Shown piece after piece: positions 15,190 to 22,578 of a DNA stretch of 64,000 bases; position 1 is the stretch's first letter, and the number at the start of each line of letters is the position of its first letter. The notes under the pieces are model-generated. The model was not told the DNA's origin. It was given only the letters and a program-made list of their open reading frames with translations, and searched no databases. The stretch covers positions 62,001-126,000 of the forward strand of contig NZ_JNXG01000002.1 in NCBI RefSeq assembly GCF_000717025.1, written 5' to 3'. Both the position numbers and the translations under genes were made by a program. The stretch is from Streptomyces atroolivaceus. GTDB lineage: Bacteria > Actinomycetota > Actinomycetes > Streptomycetales > Streptomycetaceae.

Positions 15190-16077
15190 TCAGCGGCGGC
15201 CGAGCAGCTCGGTGATCCGGGTGAAGCCGTCGGCGCCGTGGCCCTGGCCGATGGCCCGGCGGGCCAGACCCTCTGCCGCGCGCATCACGCCCGCGTCGAT
15301 CCCGTGAGCCTCGGAGGCGTGGACGATATGGGCCATGGACGACGCCGCCGAAGTCAGGGGGTTCGTCTCGCCGGAGAACGATCCGGCGTCCACCTCCTCC
15401 GCGACCTCTCCGAAGATCGGCGGGAGGATGGCGCCGATCCCCTGGGCGAACGGTGCCAGCTCCCGTGCCGTGACCCCTTCCGCCCGCGCCACCGCCAAGG
15501 CGTGGGCATAGCCCGTCATGGCCGTCCAGAAGATGTCGAGCAGGGCGACGTCGTATGCGGCCGCCCGGCCGATCTCCTCACCGAGGTGGGTGTGGGTGCC
15601 GCCCAGGGCCTCCAGGACGGGCCGGTGCTCCTGGTAGAGGTCTTCCGGGCCACTGTGGATGAACACCGCGTCCGGAGTGCCGATGGTCGTGGGGGGCGTC
15701 ATGATCGCGCCGTCCAGGTAGCGGACACCGTGCTCGGCCGCCCACGCCGCGGTGGCCCGGGCGCGGTCAGGGATGTCCGCGGTCAGGTTGACCACCGTGC
15801 GCCCCTTGAGCGCGTCGGCGACGGCGTCGCTCCGCAGGACGCTGTCCGCCGCGTCGTAGTTCAGCACGCAGACCACGGTCAGGCTGCTCGCGGCAACAGC
15901 TTCCTCGGCCGTCCGTGCGCTGACGGCGCCCCGCGCCACCAACGCACCGTCCCGCCCCGGAGTCCGGTTCCAGACGGTGGTGCGCAGGCCGGCCTCCAGG
16001 AACGCGCCCGCCAGGGCCCGGCCCATCGGCCCCAGGCCGAGGACGGTTACGGCAGACTGTTCAGGGTGCAAAGGCAT
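15190..16077 (-). CDS. NAD(P)-dependent imine reductase-like / beta-hydroxyacid dehydrogenase-like enzyme
   Basis: 295 residues. The Rossmann motif G-L-G-P-M-G near residue 14 begins an NAD(P) domain of the 6-phosphogluconate dehydrogenase type. The interdomain helix A-A-Y-D-V-A-L-L-D-I-F-W and following G-Y-A-H-A-L-A-V-A-R-A-E-G-V resemble Streptomyces imine reductases, where an Asp or Tyr at this place donates the proton, rather than hydroxyisobutyrate dehydrogenases, which keep a Lys in this region. The substrate is unknown. The gene is divergent from an HxlR regulator with a palindrome between them, so it is probably the regulated target. Confidence 0.78.
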   Translation of the reverse strand: MPLHPEQSAVTVLGLGPMGRALAGAFLEAGLRTTVWNRTPGRDGALVARGAVSARTAEEAVAASSLTVVCVLNYDAADSVLRSDAVADALKGRTVVNLTADIPDRARATAAWAAEHGVRYLDGAIMTPPTTIGTPDAVFIHSGPEDLYQEHRPVLEALGGTHTHLGEEIGRAAAYDVALLDIFWTAMTGYAHALAVARAEGVTARELAPFAQGIGAILPPIFGEVAEEVDAGSFSGETNPLTSAASSMAHIVHASEAHGIDAGVMRAAEGLARRAIGQGHGADGFTRITELLGRR

Positions 16078-16100
16078 GGTTCGACTCCGTAGAAATATGG

Positions 16101-16115
16101 TCAAGTGCCGCTTGA
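16101..16115. promoter_or_regulatory. Palindromic operator between imine reductase and hxlR genes
   Basis: TCAAG-TGCCG-CTTGA: perfect 5-base arms, 5-base spacer, 24 bases upstream of the imine-reductase-like start. It overlaps an alternative GTG start (16105) of the hxlR gene, which argues that translation starts farther in at 16126. Confidence 0.6.
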
Positions 16116-16125
16116 TGGGGGAGAT

Positions 16126-16476
16126 GTGACGCGCAGTCGTGCTCAACAGCCGGAGGTCTGCGGCGTGACCGCCGCGATCGACGTGATCGACGGCAAGTGG
16201 AAGACCGCCCTGCTCTGGCTGCTGGAATCCGGCCCGTCCCGCCCCGGCGAGCTGCGCCGGAAGCTGCCGGGCCTCAGCGAGAAGGTGCTGACTCAGGCAC
16301 TCCGCGAGATGGAGGCCGACGGGCTCGTGCACCGGGAGGTGCACGACGTACTTCCACTGAAGACCCTGTACTCACTGACCGGGTTCGGCCGGGAGCTCTC
16401 CGATGCGTTGGCTCCCCTCTCCGACTGGGGTCACCGACGCCTCGAGAGGCTCACGGACGCCCGTTCGGCTTCCTGA
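16126..16476 (+). CDS. HxlR-family transcriptional regulator
   Basis: 116 residues with the HxlR signature: an N-terminal Cys (Q-P-E-V-C-G), then V-I-D-G-K-W-K-T-A-L-L-W-L-L and F-like R-P-G-E-L-R-R-K-L-P-G-L-S-E-K-V-L-T-Q-A-L-R-E-M. In HypR/YodB/QorR-type members the N-terminal Cys senses electrophiles or disulfide stress. Start chosen at GTG 16126 because the GTG at 16105 lies inside the palindrome; GGGGGAG sits very close upstream, so the exact start is uncertain. It probably controls the divergent imine-reductase-like gene. Confidence 0.87.
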   Translation: MTRSRAQQPEVCGVTAAIDVIDGKWKTALLWLLESGPSRPGELRRKLPGLSEKVLTQALREMEADGLVHREVHDVLPLKTLYSLTGFGRELSDALAPLSDWGHRRLERLTDARSAS

Positions 16477-16812
16477 TACCCCGCCCAGCCACCTCGCGTC
16501 CCCTCCGGCCCCGGCGGCCCTTCGGCCGCCTCCACCAGGATCGGTCCGGCTCCGGCCGGCGCCAAGTACCCACAAAAAAGTGGTTACCGCGGGAGGGCGG
16601 GGCTCCGCAGGGCGGTCGTCGTCGCTCCCGCATCACCAGGGCTGACGGGCGAGGTGTCCGTTCCCAGGAGATCTGCATGGATGAAGCGCCTGCCTGACAA
16701 CCATGACTGCCCCGATCCAGAAGTACCTGCCGCTCGTCGCCGTGCGGGCCGGGTGCGGATCGCTGCCGGCCGGCGATGACGATTCCGGCGACGGTCATGG
16801 CGTGGAACACTT
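16477..16812. other. 336-base stretch without a convincing gene
   Basis: Short frames on both strands show no recognisable domain. It contains an inverted repeat GTACCCAC-A6-GTGGTTAC (16566-16587, one mismatch), unusual for its A6 loop in this genome. This may be an operator or a weak hairpin. Confidence 0.45.
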
Positions 16813-16842
16813 TTGCAAGCAGACGCTTGCAATAGTTAGCAA
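16813..16842. promoter_or_regulatory. Overlapping TTGCAA-type inverted repeats upstream of the XRE gene
   Basis: TTGCAAGC-AGAC-GCTTGCAA is a perfect 8-base inverted repeat (16813-16832). Its right arm is shared with TTGC-N8-GCAA (16827-16842). Both end about 20 bases before the XRE start codon. They could be an autoregulatory operator; the half-sites also resemble LacI-family and Nur half-sites, but the spacing does not match the Nur box. Confidence 0.6.
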
Positions 16843-16862
16843 ACGTGGTGCACTATCGGTCC

Positions 16863-17372
16863 ATGGCATCACTCAACGTCGGCAATCTCGGCGAGTACCT
16901 GCGTGAGCAGCGGCGTACGGCGCAGCTCTCCCTGCGGCAGCTCGCCGACGCCGCCGGGGTGTCCAATCCGTATCTCAGCCAGATCGAGCGCGGTCTGCGC
17001 AAGCCGAGCGCCGAGGTGCTGCAGCAGGTCGCCAAGGCCCTGCGCATCTCGGCCGAGACGCTCTACGTGCGGGCCGGGATCCTCGACGAGCGGGAGCGGG
17101 AGGAGCTGGAGACGCGGGCGGTCATATTGGCCGATCCGTCGATCAACGAGCGGCAGAAGAACGTGCTGCTGCAGATCTACGACTCCTTCCGCCGTGAGAA
17201 CGGTTTCGATGTCGTGCCCGACACCGGCGCCGAGGTCCACGAGGCCGCCGGTGCGGAGAGCAGAATCGATGCCGACGCGGACGGCGGTACCGGTGACGCG
17301 AACGGTGCCCGTCCCGATGCCCGCGGCCCCCGTAAGGCCGGCGGCAGTGATGCAGACCCACCAGCGAACTGA
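16863..17372 (+). CDS. XRE-family regulator upstream of the HBHA-like gene
   Basis: 169 residues. A canonical XRE helix-turn-helix lies at 20-70 (LSLRQLADAAGVSNPYLSQI followed by E-R-G-L-R-K-P-S). Then come a helical segment and an acidic, disordered Ala/Asp/Gly tail. The order XRE regulator, HBHA-like protein, DUF2516 membrane protein is the same as mycobacterial Rv0474-Rv0475-Rv0476, so this is a conserved actinobacterial cluster. Start ATG at 16863; an upstream GTG at 16845 lies near the operator. Autoregulation through the overlapping inverted repeats is likely. Confidence 0.88.
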   Translation: MASLNVGNLGEYLREQRRTAQLSLRQLADAAGVSNPYLSQIERGLRKPSAEVLQQVAKALRISAETLYVRAGILDEREREELETRAVILADPSINERQKNVLLQIYDSFRRENGFDVVPDTGAEVHEAAGAESRIDADADGGTGDANGARPDARGPRKAGGSDADPPAN

Positions 17373-17400
17373 CTTCTGATGATCCGGGAGGACCACAGTC

Positions 17401-18063
17401 ATGGCCATCACCGATGACCTGCGCAAGACCCTCACCGACCCCACCCCCCTCTACTTCGCCGCCGGTACGGCCGACCTCGCCGTGGAGCAGGCGCGCAAGG
17501 TCCCGGCTCTGATCGAGCAGCTGCGGGCCGAGACCCCCGAGCGGATCGAGGCGGTGCGCAACACCGACCCCAAGGCCGTGCAGGAGCGCGTCACCACGCA
17601 GGCCAAGGAGGCTCAGGCCACCGTGCAGGCGAAGGTGACCGAGGTCTTCGGGGCGCTGGACACCGACCTGAAGAAGTGGGGCGAGAGCGCCCAGGACCTG
17701 GCGCTGCGCAGCGTGGGCGTGGCCGCCGAGTACGCCGTCCGGGCCCGTGAGACGTACGAGAAGGTCGCCGAGCGCGGCGAGCAGACCGTGCGCACCTGGC
17801 GCGGCGAGACGGCCGACGAGATCATCGAGATCGCCGCCGTCGTCGAGGCGGAGCCGAAGTCCGTGCCGAAGCAGAAGTCGGAGGCGGCGGCGAAGCCGGT
17901 GACTCCCGCCAGGCCGGCGACCTCCGCGAAGCCGGTGGCCCCCGCCGCGAAGAAGCCCGCGCCCAAGGCCGCCGAGTCCAAGGCCGCGCCCGCCGCACCG
18001 GCGAAGAAGCCGGCGCCCGCGCGCAAGCCCGTGGCCAAGAAGACCCCTCCGTCCGCGAAGTAG
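17401..18063 (+). CDS. HBHA-like coiled-coil protein with Lys/Ala/Pro-rich tail
   Basis: 220 residues. Residues 1-150 are amphipathic helix (LTDPTPLYFAAGTADLAVEQ, then long Ala/Glu/Lys heptads), as in mycobacterial heparin-binding hemagglutinin HBHA. Residues 155-220 are a Lys-Pro-Ala-rich tail with repeats such as A-K-K-P-A-P. In mycobacteria HBHA binds glycans via a similar tail and also associates with lipid inclusions. No signal peptide. RBS-like GGGAGGACC precedes the ATG, 28 bases after the XRE gene, so the two form an operon ended by a hairpin. Confidence 0.83.
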   Translation: MAITDDLRKTLTDPTPLYFAAGTADLAVEQARKVPALIEQLRAETPERIEAVRNTDPKAVQERVTTQAKEAQATVQAKVTEVFGALDTDLKKWGESAQDLALRSVGVAAEYAVRARETYEKVAERGEQTVRTWRGETADEIIEIAAVVEAEPKSVPKQKSEAAAKPVTPARPATSAKPVAPAAKKPAPKAAESKAAPAAPAKKPAPARKPVAKKTPPSAK

Positions 18064-18097
18064 GCGGAAGCGGTTCCAGGAGTGACGGAAGAACGGG

Positions 18098-18121
18098 CCG
18101 GGCACCTTTGGGGGTGCCCGG
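18098..18121 (+). terminator. Hairpin terminator after the HBHA-like gene
   Basis: Perfect arms CCGGGCACC (18098-18106) and GGTGCCCGG (18113-18121) with a 6-base loop. Confidence 0.65.
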
Positions 18122-18180
18122 GTCGTTGTCCCGGTACCTTGGCCGCGAGGCGCTCATCCACTCACTAGGCGGTGCTCACC

Positions 18181-18516
18181 GTGTTGCTCGAAGCATTCGG
18201 CTCGTTCCTCCAGCTGCTGTACCTGGCCATGCTCGTCCTGGCCGTGGTCGCGCTGGTCTTCGCCGTGACGGCGCGCGAGGACGCCTACCGGGCCGCGGAC
18301 AAGCAGAAGAAGTCCTTCTGGCTGATCATCCTCGGGGTCACCGTCTTCGTGAACCTCGTCATCCCGATCCTGTTCCTGCAGATCGCGGGTGTCATCGCGT
18401 CCATCGTCTTCATGGTGGACGTCCGGCCGGCGATCAAGGCCGTGTCGGGCGGCGGCGGCCGCCGCGGGGGCTCCAGCAGTGACGGACCGTACGGCCCCTA
18501 CAACGGCGGGCGCTGA
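18181..18516 (+). CDS. DUF2516 membrane protein
   Basis: 111 residues: membrane helices at about 5-32 (LEAFGSFLQLLYLAMLVLAV) and 52-82 (FWLIILGVTVFVNLVIPILF and onward). A charged loop K-Q-K-K-S-F separates them, and a Gly/Arg/Ser-rich tail follows. The family is DUF2516, function unknown, syntenic with Rv0476. AGGCGG ends 8 bases before GTG 18181, while the GTG at 18172 overlaps that site. The 3' end overlaps the convergent PP2C gene by 19 bases. Confidence 0.78.
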   Translation: MLLEAFGSFLQLLYLAMLVLAVVALVFAVTAREDAYRAADKQKKSFWLIILGVTVFVNLVIPILFLQIAGVIASIVFMVDVRPAIKAVSGGGGRRGGSSSDGPYGPYNGGR

Positions 18517-19961
18517 GCGCCTGCCGACGAGACGGCACCGGGGCGGGAGCGCGAGGCGCTCCTGCCCCTTCGGCGTATCCGGGCCTCGTCGCGTTCCAGC
18601 AGCAGGACCGCCACGTCGTCGGTCAGCTCGCCGCCGTTCAGCTCCTGCACCTGGGTGACCGCGGACTCCAGCAGCGCCTCGCCGCCGAGCCCCTGGTCCA
18701 GCCGGCCGTTGACCATCGCGACCATGCCGTCCTGGCCGAGCCGCTGGGTCCTCTCGGGGCCGACACGCCCCTCGATCAGCCCGTCGGTGTACATCATCAG
18801 GCTCCAGGAGCCGCCCAGCTCGACCTGCCGGCGCGGCCAGCGGGCGTGCGGCAGCAGGCCGAGGGCGGGGCCGCCGTCCTCGTAGGGGAGCAGGTGCGCC
18901 GCCCGTCCCTGGCGGGCGATCAGCGGCGCGGGGTGGCCTGCGATGCACAGGCCCGCGCGGCGGCCGTCGGGGGCGATGTCGACGGTGCAGAGCGTCGCGA
19001 AGATCTCCTCGCTCTGCCGTTCGTGCTCCAGGACCTGCTGCAGCGTGGAGAGCAGGTCGTCGCCGCAGAGCCCGGCCAGCGTGAGCGCCCGCCAGGCGAT
19101 GCGCAGCTCGACGCCGAGCGCCGCCTCGTCCGGGCCGTGCCCGCAGACGTCGCCGATCATGGCGTGGACCGTGCCGTCGGGTGTGCGGACCGTGTCGTAG
19201 AAGTCCCCGCCGAGCAGGGCGCGGCTGCGGCCCGGCCGGTAGTGGGCGGCGAAGGCGAGGTCGGAGCCGTCGAGGAGCGGGGTGGGCAGCAGCCCACGCT
19301 CCAGCCGGGCGTTCTCCTGCGCGCGCAGCCGGGACTCGGTCAGCTGGTGCTGGGCGATGTCCGCGCGTTTGCGCTCGACGGCGTACCGGATGGCGCGGCT
19401 GAGGAGTCGCCCGTCGAGCTCGCCGCGGAAGAGGTAGTCCTGGGCCCCGACCCGCACGGCCTCGGCGGCGCGCTCGGCGTCGTCCTCCGCGGTGAGGGCG
19501 AGGACGGCGTGGCGCGGCGCGATGCGCAGGATGTGCTTGAGGGCGGCGAGCCCGTCCGGGCTGCCGGTTCCGTCGTTCGGGCCGTCGGCGCGTACGCCGG
19601 CGGGCAGGGCGGCCGCCTCGAGGTCGAGGTCGAGCAGGATGCAGTCGACGTCGTCGGTGAGCAGCCGGCCGGCCTCGGTGAGGTTGCGGGCGGTACGGAC
19701 GCGGACCCGTGCCCCCGTGGTGGACGACAGCTCGGGGACGGCGAAGTTGCCCGCAGGGTCGTCCTCGATCACCAGGAGTGTGAGGTCGGCGCCGTGAGTG
19801 GTCTCCGCAGCGGGTACGGCACGTTGCTGCGGTACGGGTACGGGCATCGGTTCGGGTTTCCTTCCCTCCCCCCGAGGGCGCGGCGGACCGACGAACGACG
19901 ACCCGCCGACGGGGACGATAGCGGTCCGCGGCATCGGAACGGAATGGCGCCCGGAGATCAT
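18498..19961 (-). CDS. Receiver-PP2C (SpoIIE-type) protein phosphatase
   Basis: 487 residues. After a disordered N-terminus (1-58), a response-regulator receiver domain (LTLLVIEDDPAGN; phosphoacceptor Asp in D-C-I-L-L-D-L-D-L) is joined by a coiled-coil linker (R-A-I-R-Y-A-V-E-R-K-R-A-D) to a SpoIIE/PP2C domain. The metal-binding motifs L-L-G-G-D-F-Y-D, I-G-D-V-C-G-H-G and E-L-T-D-D-V-A-V-L are intact. Such phosphatases dephosphorylate anti-anti-sigma factors. The receiver has Y-L-F-R-G where most receivers have a conserved Lys, so its phosphorylation response may be unusual. An internal ATG at 19934 is an alternative start. Confidence 0.9.
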   Translation of the reverse strand: MISGRHSVPMPRTAIVPVGGSSFVGPPRPRGEGRKPEPMPVPVPQQRAVPAAETTHGADLTLLVIEDDPAGNFAVPELSSTTGARVRVRTARNLTEAGRLLTDDVDCILLDLDLEAAALPAGVRADGPNDGTGSPDGLAALKHILRIAPRHAVLALTAEDDAERAAEAVRVGAQDYLFRGELDGRLLSRAIRYAVERKRADIAQHQLTESRLRAQENARLERGLLPTPLLDGSDLAFAAHYRPGRSRALLGGDFYDTVRTPDGTVHAMIGDVCGHGPDEAALGVELRIAWRALTLAGLCGDDLLSTLQQVLEHERQSEEIFATLCTVDIAPDGRRAGLCIAGHPAPLIARQGRAAHLLPYEDGGPALGLLPHARWPRRQVELGGSWSLMMYTDGLIEGRVGPERTQRLGQDGMVAMVNGRLDQGLGGEALLESAVTQVQELNGGELTDDVAVLLLERDEARIRRRGRSASRSRPGAVSSAGAQRPPL

Positions 19962-20297
19962 CCTCCGTCATATGCGCGGCCATAAGCCGCGTCCCGCCAC
20001 GGATCCGGCGTGATCGGCGCACACGAAACGGACATGAGGTCATGACGAACATCACGCGCGCGACACGTGGCGCACACATACACGCGTCCACGGGCGCACG
20101 GAGCGGTGTCTGTCACGCGGTGGGGTCACGTGGCCCCGTCACACGGTCGGGTCACGCGGCTCCGTCACACGGTCCGGTCACGCGGCCCCGTCACGCGGCC
20201 CCGGCTCGCGGTCCGGTCACGCGCGGGCCGTCAGCAGCCCCCGGTACGCGCGGGCCGTCAGGCCCCCGTCACCGGCCCGGCGGCCGCCTCGCGGCGG
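19962..20297. other. 336-base intergenic stretch with short repeats
   Basis: No gene is convincing. It holds the upstream region of the PP2C gene and a cluster of about eight GTCAC(G/A)CGG units between 20112 and 20224, spaced about 10-20 bases apart, followed by two CGCGGGCCGTCAG copies. The repeats end just before the NlpC/P60 stop codon. Confidence 0.5.
20112..20224. repeat. Clustered GTCAC(G/A)CGG repeats
   Basis: About eight near-identical nine-base units GTCACGCGG or GTCACACGG in one orientation, separated by GGCCCC or GGTCCG spacers. Confidence 0.75.
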
Positions 20298-21365
20298 CTA
20301 CTTGTCCGGCCGGACCACACCCAGGATCCGCATGGAGCCCGCTCCCGCCAGCGTGACGTGCCGGCCGGGCCGGGGGGCGTGCACGATCAAGCCGTCCCCG
20401 ACGTACATCCCGACATGGCTGGCGTCACCGTGGTAGATGATCAGGTCGCCGGGCCGCACGTCCTGGACGGGGATGCGGGGCAGCTGCCGCCACTGCTCCT
20501 GGGAGGTGCGGGGGATCGGCTGCTTCGCCGCCGCCCAGGCCTGCGAGGTCAGCCCCGAGCAGTCGTACGACCCAGGGCCTTCGGCTCCCCATACGTACGG
20601 CTTGCCCATCTGGGCGGTCGCGAAGGCCAGCGCCTGCTTGCCGGCGGCGCTCGCCTCGCGGTTGATGTCCTTGAGCGCGCCGGAGGAGAGCCAGGCGGCC
20701 TGTGCCGTGGACGCGGCGTCCTGTTCCAGCTCGAGGAGCCTGGCCTGCTCGTCCTTCGCCAGCTCGGACTCGAGCTTCTCCGCCGCCGCGATCTGCGCGT
20801 CGATGCTCTTCTTGGACTTGGCCTGCTTGACGCGATTGGCCTCGATCTTCTCCCAGTTGAGGTTCGCGTCCTTCGTGTACGTCTCCAGGTCCTCCTGGGC
20901 CTGCTCGAGTTCGGTCAGCATGCCCTTGGTGGCCTGCTGGCCCTGCCGGGCCTGGTTGATGCCGTCCATGAAGAGGTCCGGGTCGCCGCTCAGCATCAGC
21001 TGTGCGCCCGGGGGGAGTCCGCCGGTGCGGTACTGCTCCCGGGCCTGGGCGCCCGCCCTGTCCTTCAGTTCGGCGATCCGCGCCTCACCGTCGGTGATCG
21101 CCTTGGTCAGGCGGGCGATCTCGCCGGACTGCTTCTCGGCCTGCTCCTCGGCGAGGTTGTACGCGTCGGTGGCGGCCCCGGCCTTGCGGTAGAGGGTGTC
21201 GATCTCCTCGCGGACTTCCTCGAGGCTCTTCTTCGCGGCGGCGGGAGCGGTGGCCGTCGGGCCGGGCTCGGGGACCGGAGCGGCCATGGCCTGGACCGGC
21301 GCGGTCAACAGGGCCAGCGCGCAGACCAGAGTGATCGCGGCAGTGGCACAGTGGCGTCGGTTCAC
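20298..21365 (-). CDS. Secreted NlpC/P60 peptidoglycan hydrolase
   Basis: 355 residues. A signal peptide (VNRRHCATAAITLVCALALL, cleavage near A-M-A-A) is followed by a long coiled coil (about 45-230), then a C-terminal NlpC/P60 domain. The catalytic triad shows as Y-D-C-S-G (Cys), A-S-H-V-G-M-Y-V-G (His) and I-V-H-A-P (third residue His). Such enzymes cut the gamma-D-Glu-diaminopimelate bond of wall peptides, and the coiled coil usually restrains activity. Start GTG 21365 has GGAGGGGG 5 bases upstream. I looked for a c-di-AMP (ydaO) riboswitch upstream and did not find its conserved core. Confidence 0.92.
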   Translation of the reverse strand: MNRRHCATAAITLVCALALLTAPVQAMAAPVPEPGPTATAPAAAKKSLEEVREEIDTLYRKAGAATDAYNLAEEQAEKQSGEIARLTKAITDGEARIAELKDRAGAQAREQYRTGGLPPGAQLMLSGDPDLFMDGINQARQGQQATKGMLTELEQAQEDLETYTKDANLNWEKIEANRVKQAKSKKSIDAQIAAAEKLESELAKDEQARLLELEQDAASTAQAAWLSSGALKDINREASAAGKQALAFATAQMGKPYVWGAEGPGSYDCSGLTSQAWAAAKQPIPRTSQEQWRQLPRIPVQDVRPGDLIIYHGDASHVGMYVGDGLIVHAPRPGRHVTLAGAGSMRILGVVRPDK

Positions 21366-21601
21366 AGGCTCCCCCTCCGGGCGAAAGGCAACGAAAGCCG
21401 CATCGCTCACATCTGACTTACCGTCAGTAACGTTTGTATGACGACGCGATCGTGCCACGGTGTCCCGTAAAGCAACAGAGGTCCGCGTCATCCTCCCCGT
21501 CACACAAGGGGACGAACGGTGATCCGGAGGTGTTCCCGGAACGGCCCCCGGCGGTCGTCCGTCGCCCGGCGCGGCTCACGATCCGGCGCTTTTGGCCCCG
21601 C

Positions 21602-22387
21602 TCACCCCGTGCCAGGCCGCAGGGCCGCCCAGCGCACCGTGATCTCGCCCTGCCGCCACCGCCGTACGCCGTCCGTCACGGGCCAGTCCACGGAGACCGC
21701 CCGCGCCGCCGCGATCCAGCGCTGCCGCGCGCCCAGCGACGCGTACGGCGAGGCCGCGGCCCAGGCCCGGTCGAGGTCGCGCAGGAAGGCGTGCACCGGT
21801 TCGCCCGGCACGTTGCGGTGGATCAGGGCCTTCGGGAGGCGCTCGGCGAGGTCCGAGGGGCGCTCCAGCGAGCCGAGCCGGGTCGCGAAGGTGACGGTGC
21901 GCGGCCCCTCCGGGCCGAGCGCGACCCATACGTGCCGACGGCCGATCTCGTCGCAGGTGCCCTCGACCAGGAGCCCTCCGGGCGCGAGCCGGGCGCACAG
22001 CCGCTGCCAGACCGCGGCGACCTCGCCCTCGTCGTACTGGCGCAGCACGTTCGCGGCCCGGATGAGGGCCGGCCGGCCCGCCGTGGGGATCTCGAAGCCG
22101 CCGTGCACGAAGGTCAGGCCCTCCCGCTCGTACGGCTGGGCCGCCGCGACCCGCACCGGGTCGATCTCGACGCCGACGACGGCCGTGCGCGGTTCGGCGG
22201 TGCGCAGCCGTTGCAGCAGTTCGACAGCGGTCCAGGGCGCGGCGCCGTAGCCGAGGTCGACCGCGACGGGTGAGTCGCTGCGGCGCAGGGCGGGCCCGTG
22301 GGTGGCGGCGATCCAGCGGTCCATGCGGCGCAGACGGTTCGGGTTGGTCGTCCCGCGGGTCGCGGTGCCGATGGGGCGCTGGTGCAT
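21602..22387 (-). CDS. Class I SAM-dependent methyltransferase-like protein
   Basis: 261 residues. It begins M-H-Q-R-P-I-G-T-A-T-R-G-T-T-N-P-N-R-L-R, conserved next to mshA in Streptomyces as far as I recall. A SAM-binding motif I (V-A-V-D-L-G-Y-G-A-A-P) and an acidic motif (V-V-G-V-E-I-D-P) identify the Rossmann methyltransferase fold; C-terminal W-R-Q-G-E-I-T-V-R-W is unusual. The substrate is unknown. On the minus strand TACGCT lies 7 bases before the ATG and there is no ribosome site, pointing to a leaderless transcript divergent from mshA. Confidence 0.8.
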   Translation of the reverse strand: MHQRPIGTATRGTTNPNRLRRMDRWIAATHGPALRRSDSPVAVDLGYGAAPWTAVELLQRLRTAEPRTAVVGVEIDPVRVAAAQPYEREGLTFVHGGFEIPTAGRPALIRAANVLRQYDEGEVAAVWQRLCARLAPGGLLVEGTCDEIGRRHVWVALGPEGPRTVTFATRLGSLERPSDLAERLPKALIHRNVPGEPVHAFLRDLDRAWAAASPYASLGARQRWIAAARAVSVDWPVTDGVRRWRQGEITVRWAALRPGTG

Positions 22388-22578
22388 GGAAGGGAGCGTA
22401 TGCGAATCACCCGCGGGCACACGCGGAGCCGCAGGGCGACGGGTGGCCTCCGGCACGCCGGAAGGGACCGTAATACTTTGGCAAAACGGAAATGAAAGGC
22501 TGGATTCCACTGTTCTGGCTCTTCGAGGGGACCGTGTGCCCCGTACGTGTCATGCCCTGAGCGAGGAGGAGCGGACCC

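Noticed and set aside
16451..16810. Minus-strand gene between hxlR and XRE
   Set aside because: Composition is Arg/Pro/Gly-rich as expected for a frame shadow, with no motif and no ribosome site.
16827..16842. Nur box upstream of the XRE gene
   Set aside because: Half-sites resemble TTGCAA, but spacing is 4 or 8 bases instead of the published 5, so I keep it only as an unassigned operator.
21366..21600. c-di-AMP (ydaO-type) riboswitch upstream of the NlpC/P60 gene
   Set aside because: Such riboswitches often precede wall hydrolases in Streptomyces, but the conserved core segments are not present on the minus strand here.
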